From: Coniella vitis
Lineage: Eukaryota > Ascomycota > Sordariomycetes > Diaporthales > Schizoparmaceae
NCBI GenBank assembly: GCA_011317545.1
Contig: WUJK01000009.1
Coordinates: 372,001 to 436,000, forward strand
Length of the DNA: 64,000 nt
Direction of reading: 5' to 3'
Part shown: positions 1 to 10,538 of the stretch, in pieces
How the letters are laid out: each line of letters begins with the position of its first letter
Position numbering within the stretch: position 1 is the first letter of the stretch
Program-made: the position numbers and the translations under genes
Notes under the pieces: model-generated
The model's input: only the letters and a program-made list of their open reading frames with translations
What the model was told of the DNA's origin: nothing
The model's database searches: none

Positions 1-673
1 CAGTGCGCCCGAGTCGATGGCGATGGCGCTCAGCATCAGCTCAATCAGCTCATGCGGCGTGTGATACTCGTCTGGCAGCGCCTCGAGCTCATTGAGCATC
101 TCCCTCGCAACGAGCGTCGTGCAGCTGGCGGCCTTTTCAAACACGCGCGGCTCGGCATCGGGCGCGCACCCCGTGTCCACGTGGTGGTCAAAGATGCTCA
201 GCACCCTGGCCCCGTGCCAGTTCCGCTTCGGCGCTGCGTGGTCCACCAGCACAATGCCCTGCAGCTTGGGCGCCAGCGTCTCGGGGTCCTCAGGCAGCTC
301 GTCCATGGTCAGCAGGTCCTGGTGGCCCGGCGTCATGCGCGAGCGGCGCAGGGCAAGCTTGTTCTCGGGGCGCAGGTCCAGCGCGTGCGTCTGCGTCTGC
401 AGCAGGGCAATGACCTTGCGCGGCGCCGACGTGTTGGCGGTGCTGTGCTCGAGGTGGTAGGCCCAGGCGAGCGCGGCGGTCATGCTGTCGAGGTCGCCGG
501 CTTCGTTGCCCTGCACGATGCTCCATTCTGCTTCGCGGCCGGCTTGCCAGTCGATGAGGAAGCGCTTCTTGGTCTCGCGGCTCCATTCGCTGAAGTGGCC
601 GACGCCGAGGGAGGCGGCGGTGGCGGAGGAGGCGGAGGAGGACAGTGGGATCTGTTGTTGTTGCATATTTTGG

Positions 674-708
<35 letters not shown>

Positions 709-795
709 TTGGTTGCCTGCCGGTGGTGGCGGCGGCATGCTTGCTTGTGCCAGCGTCAGCATCAGCGCCAGAACGGTTGTCGTGCTGCCAATCAT
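1..795 (-). CDS. PPX1: Exopolyphosphatase, Ppx1/DHH family, partial (5' end present)
   Basis: Processively removes phosphate from inorganic polyphosphate chains in the Ppx1 branch of the DHH phosphoesterase superfamily. The minus-strand frame stays open from the ATG at 793-795 to the window edge (265 codons), so the C-terminal part, including any DHHA2 domain, lies outside. Seen directly: a GDLDS metal-binding motif at residues 100-104 preceded by GNEA, a VDHA segment near residue 184, and the family-defining FDHHVDTG with DHH at 203-205. The first 20 residues are hydrophobic and resemble a secretion signal (MIGSTTTVLALMLTLAQAS). Next come a Pro-rich stretch, eleven alanines encoded by a GCT run at 677-709, and a Ser/Ala-rich linker. 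Yeast Ppx1 is mainly cytosolic, so a secreted, mitochondrial or vacuolar form is possible but unproven. A downstream start would remove the leader. Family call is firm; the start is less so. Confidence 0.9.
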
Positions 796-2205
796 GGTCG
801 GGTGCGGTGGGCTCAATGGGCCGCGCACCACACACGGGCTCGGGTTTCTCAATATATCAGTATATTTCGGAACCAATCTGTCGAGGCTCCCAACGCTTTC
901 TGGCCTGCTCACGCGTTGGTTTTGTTGAGCGATGAACTGGCGAGTGCGGACTTCCGGCTGAGCTGTGCTTTCAGTAGTACTTGTTAGCAAGTATTAATAC
1001 ATCTGATGACATTCTGGCTGGTCTCTTAGCTCTGGCCAAGGCCGCCCCGTTTTCCCGCTCGTCATAGTTGGACATTAGCGTCATCCCGGTGCGTCCCCTC
1101 TCTTTGGTAACTCGTGGTTGTACAAACGTGAGACCGTTTTGGACGCATTCCAAGGTGTGAAGGAATCTTGGAGTCTCAGATCTGGGTGGGTGTGTGTGTG
1201 CCCGGATCTTGTATCAATGGAAAACAATGAATGCAGATAGCCGGTTCCCATTTGTTGCATGGCTGGATATTGATAAGCTTGCCCAAAGTAGTGATCTGAT
1301 CTACTTATGCGGCGTCGGATTTTCAAGACGGTACTTGTGGGCGACGACGACGGCTTGAAGACTTCATTCACAGCGCAAAGTAGTAGATCCTTTTGCACCG
1401 CCAATGTGACAGATGCGTTTCGTGCAAAGAGCATGCTATTCGCTGGAACAATCGATCTCTTGGAACAGCGTGAAGAGTGTTGGAGGGACTCGAGATGACT
1501 CGCAGCACAGATCGACTTGTACATTTCTATTCAGTGTGACCAACTACTTTCGCCTATAATTCTAGATCTACCATTCTTTCCAATACTTGAAGGCACATCT
1601 AAAAGAATAGGATGGTAGTTAGAACCACTGAAACTAAAGAATCACCAACTGACTACCTTGCGGCCTCACACAGTTCGTGGACGGCCCCCAGATAACCTAC
1701 TATAATGAATCTCGCCAAAAGTGCACCCCAAGGACCAGTATCAGTATTCCTTTCTCTTCTGTTGCAAAGGGCTTCCACTATGCATCTTGCCCAAGACAAC
1801 GTGTGACTTCTCAAAGTCCAAGAACATGTGTCGAGACGGACAACATTGGCATTCGGCTGTTGGCACAATGCTTCCACGCATATATTAGCTTCTGGCAACC
1901 CGGGAACTGGTGCCGGACTACGGATTGATACGTCCAACTCATTTGCTTACGCCTCTGCAACGCAGTGGACCTCTTTTGAGGGGCTCTTGGGAGGGGCGGC
2001 AGTCCTCGAGTCTTTATCACCCGTGTAATAGTATATATATATAGAGATATATATACATTATATGATCCTCCACAAGAGCTATCAACTGCTTGCCGTCATC
2101 TTCTCACTCTTGTCCTGCTCGGCTTGTTCTTCTTCCGTATAACCCAGGACTTGAGCTTCATTGCGTTGAATCCATAGACATCCTCAACACTATACTCTGC
2201 ACATA
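796..2205. other. Divergent intergenic region
   Basis: Lies between the exopolyphosphatase (reading left) and the amidase (reading right), so it should hold both promoters. The longest open frame is a 147-codon minus-strand ORF at 1081-1524 that begins with ATG. It has no motif I recognise and its codon use looks random, so I do not call it a gene. No repeat or RNA gene is evident. Confidence 0.5.
2029..2062 (+). promoter_or_regulatory. AT-rich TATA-like tract upstream of the amidase gene
   Basis: An alternating TA tract sits about 145-175 bases before the amidase ATG. It is followed by pyrimidine-rich sequence, as is common around fungal transcription starts. Functional assignment rests on position only. 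Confidence 0.3.
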
Positions 2206-4152
2206 ATGTCCTCATCTGCTGCCATCTCCGAAACCCCGGCCGCAACCCCCACCTGGCAAGAGATAGCCGCCCGCAAGAGGGCGGCGCTGTTGGCCTCGAT
2301 ACCCAAGGAATGGATTATTCCCGAAGCCAAGAAGCCTCCTCCGTCCCAAGACAGAGTCACAGACTGGCCACGCGACTCAGGATGGTTCACCGAGGAGGAG
2401 CTGGCCATCACCGAGTTCTCGGCCACAGAGCTGGTCGCCAAACTGGCATCGGGTGCCCTCAAGTCTGTCGATGTCACCAAGGCGTTTTGCAAACGGGCTT
2501 CTGCTGCTCATCAGCTGGTATGGAACAGGCCCATTCCGTCCATGAAGCCAAGACCTCACCCTTTCTCTTCCTTTCTCTGCTCAACCAAGGACAGATTTTC
2601 TGACATTGTCCCCAATATCAGGTCAACTGTCTTACAGAGACCTGCTTTGACCGTGCTCTCGAGACAGCAGCAGCCCGTGACGAGCACTTTGCCCGCACCG
2701 GCAAGCCAATCGGGCCCCTGCACGGCTTGCCCATCTCCCTCAAGGACAACTTCAACCTCAAAGGCCTCGACGCAACCGTGGGCTTTGCCAGCCACGTCGA
2801 CGACCCGGCCACCTACGACTCCACCCTCGCGACCCTGCTCGAGGAGGCCGGCGCCGTCTTCTACGTCAAGACCAACGTGTCCACGGCCATGATGATCGCC
2901 GAGTCCGTCAACAACGTCTTTGGCCGCACCGTCAACCCCCTCAACCGCCGGCTCACGTCGGGCGGCAGCTCGGGCGGCGAGGCAGCCCTCATCGCCTTCC
3001 ACGGCAGCCCGCTCGGCATCGGCACCGACATTGGCGGCAGTCTGCGCCTCCCCGCCGCCTGCACGGGCCTCTTCACCCTGCGGCCCAGCTTCGGCCGCTT
3101 CCCCACCCTCGGCTGCCGCAGCGGCCTGCCCGGCCAGGATGCCGTGCGCAGCGTGAACGGGCCCCTGGCGCGAACGCTCGCCGACATCCTCCTCGAGGCC
3201 AAGACGGTCGTCGACGCGCAGCCGTGGCGGCAGCACGACGCGCGCCTGGTGCCGCTGCCCTGGCGCGACGTCGCGCTGCCCGCCAAGCTCAAGATCGCCG
3301 TGCTCTACGACGACGGCATGGTGCTGCCCACGCCGCCCGTCACGCGCGCGCTGCACGCCGTCGTGGCCAAGCTGCGGGCCGCGCCCGAGCAGTACGAGGT
3401 CGTGGAGTGGGACCCCAAGGACCAGCGCGAAGGCCTCACGCTGCTGGGCCAAATGTTCGTCGCGGACGGCGCCCAGGCGATCAAGAAGGAGCTGGCGCGG
3501 ACGGGCGAGCCGATGCGGCCCGAGATGACCGCGTACGAAACTGCGACGGAACGAAGCACCTATGACATGTGGCGGCTGCATTTGGAGCGCGACGACTTTG
3601 GGAAACGGTACTTGGATCGGTGGAATGAGGCCGGCATCGACGCCATCCTCACTCCTACCACACCGTTTAGTGGCGTTGAAAACGGCAAATACAAACATGG
3701 TAAGCTGAGTACCTCCTTTTCTTTTTTTTGTCCGGGTTCTCTTATCAAAGCACTATTCCATGCTCTCCATATCTCGGTACGCGGGCTAATTTGGAGGATT
3801 ACAGTTGGATATACCGGCGTATACAACGTTTTGGACTATTCTTGCGTCTCCTTCCCGTCTGGCTACCACGCAGACCAGGAGATTGATGTGCCATTAACAG
3901 AGGAAGGCGGGTACACGCCCAAAAGCGAAACATGCAAGGCTATTCACGCAGAGTGTATGTGTTTCTCTCTTGAACCAAACTTGCTGTGCTTGTGTTGTGC
4001 TGCAATTCATTATTTCGTACTAATGCCATGCCTTACCCACAGATAATGCTACTGCTGTGCATGGCATGCCCATCAGTCTGCAACTCGTAGCCAGGAGATT
4101 GGAAGAAGAGAGAGTGTTGGCTATGACGGAGCGGATTCTCTCGCTCACCTAA
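2206..4152 (+). CDS. Amidase-signature family hydrolase (acetamidase/FAAH-like)
   Basis: Predicted amide hydrolase using the Lys-cisSer-Ser triad. Four exons: 2206-2517, 2622-3699, 3805-3954 and 4043-4152. The introns begin gtatgg, gtaagc and gtatgt and end in CAG, CAG and ACAG; joined, they give 549 codons plus a stop, normal for the family. Seen directly: Lys145 in SLKDNFN, Ser220 in GGSSGGEAAL and Ser244 in GTDIGGSLRLPAA. The spacings of 75 and 24 residues equal those of K142/S217/S241 in mammalian FAAH. The C-terminus keeps the typical HGMPISLQLVARR block. No signal peptide or obvious membrane segment. The substrate cannot be told from sequence: the acetamidase/general amidase branch of fungi is the closest guess. 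Transcribed away from the exopolyphosphatase and followed by a tRNA gene. I saw no RIP lesions. Confidence 0.93.
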
Positions 4153-4396
4153 CTGTCTCGGTTACACTTTGGCTTCCGTAGGCGGACGGCGCTTGTGCTG
4201 TGAGTCACAGCATGCCTTTGCAGTAGACAATTGGTTTGAAAACTCAAGAGTAATAGTATATCTCCCCTTTCGAACAACAATAAACCGATGATTCACACAA
4301 GACCCGATTTAGTATGATTGGAGGAAGACATTATGCATTCAAACGCAAACACTTTATAAAAGACGTGTTTTGGACAGAATTCAACAATAGCAAATA

Positions 4397-4478
4397 GGCG
4401 CGGTGGCGGAGTGGTCTAACGCGATAGACTAGAAATCTATTCTCTTCGGAGGCTCAGGTTCGAATCCTGATCGCGTCG
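4397..4478 (+). tRNA. tRNA-Ser(AGA)
   Basis: An 82-nt class II tRNA. The acceptor stem ggcgcgg/tcgcgtc has seven pairs, two of them G-U. The A-box (tggcggagtgg) is intact. The anticodon stem ATAGA/TCTAT encloses the loop ctAGAaa. A long variable arm (about tctcttcggagg) is typical of serine tRNAs. The T-arm is tcagg-ttcgaat-cctga, with G as discriminator base. No intron. Confidence 0.95.
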
Positions 4479-4496
4479 CACAATCTTTTGCTTTTC

Positions 4497-4503
4497 TTTT
4501 TTT
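4497..4503 (+). terminator. RNA polymerase III terminator of tRNA-Ser
   Basis: Seven T residues begin 19 bases after the tRNA; an earlier TTTT at 4485-4488 may also serve. Confidence 0.7.
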
Positions 4504-4547
4504 CTTCACGGTCATATACTGGAATGCATTCTATAATTGCTAAATCC

Positions 4548-4549
<2 letters not shown>

Positions 4550-4612
<63 letters not shown>
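4550..4612. repeat. 63-base poly-T homopolymer
   Basis: An uninterrupted T run just downstream of the tRNA terminator. It could be a replication-slippage tract, or the poly(A) tail of a minus-strand retroposed copy. I found no convincing target-site duplication or element body at 4613 and above. Its exact length is likely to be unreliable in an assembly. Confidence 0.9.
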
Positions 4613-4614
<2 letters not shown>

Positions 4615-5027
4615 TTTGCTTTGCGACTTCCAAATCGCCTCAATGCGCCTTTCGATGATAAAGATTCGAGATTACCAAGTTCTGTGTTTCTTGGGCTATG
4701 GACCTCGATTTCCCGGGCGAGAATGCACGACTGAGTCAGGAATGGAGTGAACGTGTTCGAGTGAAGCTTGGACCGGGAAGGTTATCGCGCAGTTGAAGAG
4801 GCATGGGAAGCCAAATGGTAAGAAGCATACGCCAAGTGGGATTTGTAATGGCTTCTATTGAAGAGAACAGGGTAAGGGTTCTGATTCTCTAACGCGGCTT
4901 CATATACTTGATACATATGAGATAGATAGCGAAATGGCGACCTGTTTGAAGAGTGCAGAAGTATATGCGAGTGACAGTGACTACTAGGCGCCCAAGGCCG
5001 TGCTCTAGTCGCTATAAGCTTCTATTA
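4613..5027. other. Intergenic, no recognisable feature
   Basis: Ordinary mixed-composition sequence at the 3' end of the coiled-coil gene. No gene, RNA or repeat seen. Confidence 0.4.
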
Positions 5028-5729
5028 CTAGGATGAAAATAGCCCGGTGTAGAGTAACTTGTCTCTCACCAGCTCCACTGCTTTTTGCGGACATGCCTCG
5101 ATAGCAGTCCAAACCTCCTCGTCCCACGCGCTTTCTTCCCAGCTCTCCTCCACAGCGTGCACGGTGCGTTTCAACTGCTCGATCTCACCATGAAAAGCAG
5201 CTATATGATTGTGCAGCCTTGACGCAGACTGATCAATATACACCTTGATATCGTTTGGGATGCCGGATATATCACTCTGGTGGGAGAAGATTGAGAGCTC
5301 AGACGAATAGGAAAGCGCGACATGCACAGAGCCTTCTGGGTCCGCAGCTGCCAGACTAAGGGGCGGGGCGGTGGATAGTAGAGAGCAAGTCGTACTGTCA
5401 TGGATCGTATCGTCGTCGTAATCATCGTCATTATCGTTCTTGTTTTTGCCCTTGACCACATCAACAGTGCGCTTCTGCGATTTCGATTGCTGCTCATCCT
5501 CGATGGAGTTTTCCGCTTGCAAAGCTTTGAATTCCTTGGAGAGCTCCATTATATTCTGTTGTCTCTCATCTATAGCAGCTGAGAGCATTCGGATCTTGGC
5601 TTCGTGTTCTTGTTGTCTCACCATCATTTCGTTGAACTCTTTGATCATGGCATCCTTTTGCATCCCAACCTCGCGGGACAGGCCCTGCAAAACGCGTTCG
5701 TGAAACTGCACCTTTCGGAATAGTTGCAT
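5028..5729 (-). CDS. Coiled-coil protein of unknown function
   Basis: I do not recognise the family. From the first in-frame ATG (5727-5729) the product is 233 aa. Residues about 5-85 are heptad-like and rich in E, K, Q and M, predicting a coiled coil. A Lys/Asp-rich low-complexity stretch with an aspartate run follows, and the C-terminus carries a second helix rich in E and W. The same frame stays open upstream to 5924 and encodes a basic PKKRLRK block resembling a nuclear localisation signal, followed by a Ser/Pro-rich segment, but has no ATG there. I therefore suspect a spliced 5' exon, possibly with an acceptor at 5925-5926, whose donor I could not place. If so, the true protein is at least 298 aa and probably nuclear. 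No paralogues in the window. Confidence 0.65.
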   Translation of the reverse strand: MQLFRKVQFHERVLQGLSREVGMQKDAMIKEFNEMMVRQQEHEAKIRMLSAAIDERQQNIMELSKEFKALQAENSIEDEQQSKSQKRTVDVVKGKNKNDNDDDYDDDTIHDSTTCSLLSTAPPLSLAAADPEGSVHVALSYSSELSIFSHQSDISGIPNDIKVYIDQSASRLHNHIAAFHGEIEQLKRTVHAVEESWEESAWDEEVWTAIEACPQKAVELVRDKLLYTGLFSS

Positions 5730-7700
5730 CGACTTGCCTTTATCTTGGCCAGGACTCGAGCCAATGCTCTTCAGTGGAGAATCATTGGATGATGAGGGCA
5801 CAAAGACAGGGGACGAGCTCTTTCGCAGCCGCTTCTTGGGACGTTTCGCTGCTGCAGGCTGGGGCGTGACTGTTATAGTGCGAAATGAGGCTCGTGTTGT
5901 TGTTGTTGATGACGACAGATGTGACTAGCTGTGAGGATATCAAGCTGTCAGTAACACGGCTATGCAGGAGAACCAGAGGCTGACGACAGGCCACATGTAT
6001 AAATATATTCCCCATATGCCTGGAGAAAAGGCATAGGATAGCCCACCCACCCAGGCTTTTGTGCGATATTACGAAACCGCAGAGCAGCCTTGACTCTTGG
6101 TTGAGAGGAGAAGGCAGAAAACGAAGTTGGCGAGAAGATGATGGAGTAAACTGAGTTGACGATATATCACCTGATCTTAGCCACGCGCAAGCGACTTCGC
6201 CGACAACCTAAGCCCATATGATGATCAAACGTGGGTATCACACCGCCGCAAAGATTCGCAAGCAGTTTCACCGACAACTTGAAAGCATATGAAACTCAGA
6301 CGTGGGCATTCCACCGCAAGCGCTCCCAATGCCCAGAACCAGGACTCGACACCCGAAGCTCTCGGTCGCAGAACTGTAGAACGGCAAAGGAAATGGGCTA
6401 GATTTGGCGATGTAAGTAATACAATGGAGTTGTGCTATGCAATGTAAAGCAGGGTGGTGTCGTGGGCACGATGTGGTGAGTGTGAGGTGATGGAGGACAA
6501 GAAAGTCAAGACGCGTTACGTGTACGAAAAAGGCGGGGCGATGAAGTGCTCCAAGCGTCTTGCTTCAAGCAGCCACGTACTTCGTACCCCAGCAGCTGCC
6601 CAGCCACCTATGTCAGCCACATCACCTCCAAGAGTCCACCCTAAGATACTAATGTTTCTACCTAATGGTTTTAATAGGATCAACACTGAGATATAAAGAT
6701 TGTTGGAAATAACTTTCTCTGCCAATAAGGGAAAGGAGAGTAAACAGGAGATGAGTGCTAGGAAGGAAGAAAGGGAACGAAGAAGCCTGCTAAGCTAATG
6801 AAACAGGAGTCTGCAAGGAACGAACGATACGAGCGGGAAGAGCAAACAAAAGTCCCAAAAGAGCAGCAAGAACGCAAAGGTCGATGCCTTAACAGCATCA
6901 GACGCGAAAAGCAACAAGAAACGAGGCGACAAAAGAGATGGAAGAAGAGTGTTGTCAGAACTATCCGTTCGGCCACAGGGACAAAAACTTGAACATGACC
7001 CACTTCATTGTGTAGGTAAATATGTGTTCTGGCTTATATAGTATTGTCTGACAAGTGTCGAGCGTAAAGCGAAGCGAAGACGGCACGAATTAAGGAGAAG
7101 CGGCGCAAGGTCGAAAAGAGTTGGGAATCCTGCTGGAAAGCAGTGTGAGTTACAGGATCAGAATTACACTCTAACAATCTGCAACAAACCCTTACTATGG
7201 ATGCTCAGACGGCATCAACGGTGGCAACGAGCTTTGCGTCTATCCTGGCCAAGTATGAGCATACTCTTAGGAAGGGGACGTGTTATTCGTGCGGAATCAT
7301 ACGCGGCATCACTATTTGGGAATCACCATGCGACACTGACAGACTGGAAAGAGGAGACATCGTGAACGAACTGGGCCTGGAGTAAGGCCACCTCGGCCCA
7401 TTACTCGCATAGGCCAGCTTGGTAGAGAGCCACGATATCAAGGATACACTGGTTAAAACAGCATCAAATAGGAAGGGCCCGGAAGCCTGGGATTTGAGAT
7501 ATTTATCATTGGGCAGTCAAGTCTCATCGCAGCTCAACATGTGCTCACAAAGCGAGAGTATAGGGTCAACAGAATCCCAATCAGACCTAAATACGGAGAG
7601 AAGCATCAACTTGCTCAGTCAAATATCCCCAACAGTCGACATGCCTTTAATGAGATGATCAAGCAAGATGTATTATATCAGTCAGGCTGCCACAAGCATG
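5730..7700. other. Long intergenic region without a supported gene
   Basis: Holds the probable 5' part of the coiled-coil gene (to about 5924) and a diverged tandem duplication. Otherwise it has only short ORFs below about 82 codons, with no conserved motif. An A/G-rich stretch at 6720-6960 gives low-complexity ORFs on both strands that I regard as spurious. Confidence 0.4.
6186..6325. repeat. Diverged tandem duplication, period about 71 bp
   Basis: Two consecutive copies share blocks such as cgcaagc, ccgacaac, catatga and acgtgggca in the same order and spacing. The second begins at 6257. They differ at many positions, so the duplication is old. It is non-coding as far as I can see. Confidence 0.6.
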
Positions 7701-8372
7701 CTACTCTTCATCTACTTTTAATCCCGATTTTATATCAGTCGCAAGCTGCCTCGCTACGGCTTTCGAGATAAGCAACTTAACCGTATCTGCCGCAGCCACT
7801 CGCTTAAGCGTTACGCCTTCTCGGCTATCCATTCTCGTTTTGTTTATAGCTCTACCGCCCTCGTCGATGTGCTGGATCTCCGCAACCAGCACTCCATCTA
7901 TCTTAAAGTCCTTATGATCTGCAATTACAATCTGGGTTCTTATGGTAGAGCTCCCGGAACTTAGACCAGTGCTCCCTGTGTCCGGCTACTACCGCGGCAG
8001 TCTTAGCTTCTAGGTCTCTATATCGCGGCGTAAAGAAGATGGCCCGTTGAGGGCTTCCGAAATGGGAAATATTTCGGCGGGCTCGTAGAGGACAGACACG
8101 GCGAACTGGGCTATGGTCTCCTTGGACCATTGGATTTGCTGCTGTCCGCCTTCTGGAACGGTAACTGGTCGACGGGCAGGCTCAGGGATAACAGCTTGCA
8201 TAAGATCGGCGGCTTCCTCCTATAAGTTGTTGCCTATTTCGATATCGGCGAGCATAGACGCGGCCTGGGTCGCGGGGTGTGGGAAAGCAAACACATCGCC
8301 CTCGCCCGAAGCGTTGAGCGAGATGAGAAGCACGCTACGCCTCCGCCAATCTGTGTCGGTGACAGCGACCAT
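7701..8372 (-). pseudogene. RIP-nonsense pseudogene of unknown family
   Basis: One minus-strand frame runs 224 codons from the ATG at 8370-8372 to a stop at 7701. It is interrupted by four stops, all TAG: after the NNL segment, after RRDIET, and a TAG-TAG pair after LRLPR. Each is one C-to-T change from CAG (Gln). Between the stops the sequence is good-quality protein, for example WSKETIAQFAVSVLYEPAEI and AEIQHIDEGGRAINK. I do not recognise the family. GC content is close to the neighbouring genes, so damage is light compared with the large block to the right. Upstream or downstream exons may exist. The strand and the single-frame reading are well supported; function is unknown. Confidence 0.6.
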
Positions 8373-9827
8373 CGCGATCCTACAGCAAGGAGTTACCGTA
8401 CGGCCTCATACATGGCTGGTTGGTTAGCGTCGATTAAATGTCGATAATCTGTGCAAATGGTAGCTCAGATAAGTCGAAAATATTCAATGGAAGCTTGAAA
8501 GCAAGACTTCAATGCTACCGCCCACCAAAATGCTACCCAAGAACATATAATATGTGGGCCATGCTTCTTTTCCTAAGTATATACTACAATCGTGGAGCTT
8601 CTTCTTATGAGCCTCTCACCGGCGACCATGCTATTATAGTAGATTCAGTCGAGTTTGGGCGAATATGCTCAAAGATGAGAAGTCAAAATCACAACAAGTT
8701 GTCGATGAGATGACCAGATAGCTCTTGGCAAACACAATCTAGCATAATTGAGAGAACTTTCGGAATACGGATCATGACCATCACAATGAGGCCATTAGGT
8801 GCCAACAGCACATGTGACAGTATTTAATGCCTTGCGTAAGGGCAATTCTTGTCGTCCTTCCTTACTCGTTTCCTCCTTTTTAAAGTCTTTTCTCTCGCAT
8901 TCTTTAGATATGTGAAACCGGATATATTTCGTGTTAAATGCGTCAAGTATCCCATTGTCTTCCTTCATTTGTGACCCCAGCCCTGTAAAACTTATGTAAG
9001 CAAAACAACGATCATCGGCTTTTCCCTCCCATACTAGTACATAATATCAAAGAGTCTCTACAGATGACAAAACCTCGTTTGTACTATGGTATGTGTAAAT
9101 CACGGGACAAATAATATGAAAACTTCCATAATTCATTTTTCCTGCTGCAATGCATCTATTTGTACGCAGTGTGAAAGTGGTACAACCTTTCTCGAGAAAT
9201 AGGAAGTGCATGGTGTCTAAGCCGAATGCAACTGTGATACTAAGAGGTCGCCGGGAAAGGAAATTTGTAGTTACGGTGAAGTCTTCAGATGCAAATCCCT
9301 TCAAAGAGGTAGTCCCGGCTTGCTACTGGGCAGTGGCACAGCATGTATGCTTGGCAGTGACTGTTGAGGAACTTGACTGTAAACTAAACGGCTCATAAGT
9401 CGAAGTGACCAGGCCGTTTCTAGAAATATCGAGGTTGTCACGAACTGCAGTAGCTATTTTTTTGGCGTCTTCACTTTACTACAAACGGCTTGAACCAGCA
9501 GGATAGAGATGACGAGCTCCTGATTATTTCTACAAAGGAGTTAGGGTTACTCTATCACGAGCGTCAAAGACGCCTTCGTACCCGACTGAATCACCTGTTG
9601 TTGCCGCAGGTGCCGCTTGGTATAAGTTTATTTGGAGGGCCTCTCTACATATAAATACTCCCTGGGGGACTGCAACATTTTGAACTCGAATGCATAAGCT
9701 TGTATTAGTACTGAACAATTCATCAGGGTTGACAGTCACGTACTGCGTGTCTCCATCAACTCTACCTCCACAAGCACTTTCTGCCAAAGACCCCACCCAT
9801 CTATCTTCCTGATTTCAACAATACAAG
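8373..9827. other. Intergenic region without a supported gene
   Basis: Only short frames occur. The best is an 82-codon ATG ORF at 9150-9398 on the plus strand; an 88-codon minus ORF at 9530-9796 has only a GTG start. Neither has recognisable motifs. No repeat structure seen. Confidence 0.4.
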
Positions 9828-10538
9828 ATGCTGAGAGCTACTAATAGGCCTCAACTGGAGCGCCCCACTGACAGTCCCCGGTCGAACCTACTGGTTCAAC
9901 AGATCGAGTTCTCCTGTTTGCAGAGAGCCGGCCTAGTATGTCGTGGAGGAGACGCCGATGCTGGCTGGCTCTGGATTCACGAACGGAGATTGTTTTCTAC
10001 CAGCGAAAGAGCATATGCTCTTCATGCTCTCGACGCGCCTCCCGCCCCTTCGCCGGGCCCCGTTTCCCTAGCGGATGCTCGACAGTCGCCGTCATTCGTG
10101 AAGATTCCGGAAAGATTCCGATCACGACAAACCCTGTGCCATGTGGGCTTTACTGAAGAAAAGGCTACCGAGCTCTGGGAGCGGTGGAAAAGGCAGAGCG
10201 AGGGTCGTCGTAATATCGACGGCCAGGTCACCTTTTTCAACTTTATCATCAGCCCTCTTCTGGCCATTTCGCCCGACGAAGACATCTCTGACATGGAGGA
10301 CGACGATAAGTGGATTGCTTGCATGCAAGCTCGTGGAATCAATCAAGAGGTGCAAGACGATGTCATGGATCCCGTTTTCAGACCTATTCGTTCGGCCGAT
10401 TCATGTATCGACTGGGTTCTCAATTTCATCAATATGCGGTACAGAACCCTCGAGAAACAGCACCAGGTATCCCGAGAGGTAGCTGTTCAGATGAAGGCTC
10501 ATCACCAGGCGTCTCAACAACCCAAGAGTGAAGAGTAG
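9828..10538 (+). CDS. Conserved-looking hypothetical protein, 236 aa
   Basis: A single uninterrupted ATG-to-TAG frame of 236 codons. The N-terminus is Arg-rich without a signal peptide. The middle has a Pro/Ala-rich linker. The C-terminal half looks well folded and helical, with GFTEEKATELWERWKRQ, an acidic DEDISDMEDDD patch, and a final segment around SCIDWVLNFINMRYRTLEKQ that may be a short coiled coil. No transmembrane segments. I do not recognise a family, though the GFTEEKA..LW.RW pattern reads like a fungus-restricted protein. It is the last intact gene before the RIP block; no RIP-type stops are present. Confidence 0.6.
   Translation: MLRATNRPQLERPTDSPRSNLLVQQIEFSCLQRAGLVCRGGDADAGWLWIHERRLFSTSERAYALHALDAPPAPSPGPVSLADARQSPSFVKIPERFRSRQTLCHVGFTEEKATELWERWKRQSEGRRNIDGQVTFFNFIISPLLAISPDEDISDMEDDDKWIACMQARGINQEVQDDVMDPVFRPIRSADSCIDWVLNFINMRYRTLEKQHQVSREVAVQMKAHHQASQQPKSEE

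Noticed and set aside
52..987. 311-codon plus-strand ORF overlapping the exopolyphosphatase
   Set aside because: It is a shadow of the minus-strand gene, which has DHH motifs in the correct order; the plus frame is Arg/Gly-rich low-complexity.
2556..3698. 380-codon minus-strand ORF across the amidase
   Set aside because: Antisense shadow of a GC-rich exon; the plus strand has the complete amidase signature and consistent introns.
6454..7003. Several 64-81 codon ORFs on both strands
   Set aside because: A/G-rich tract gives charged low-complexity frames on both strands; no motifs.
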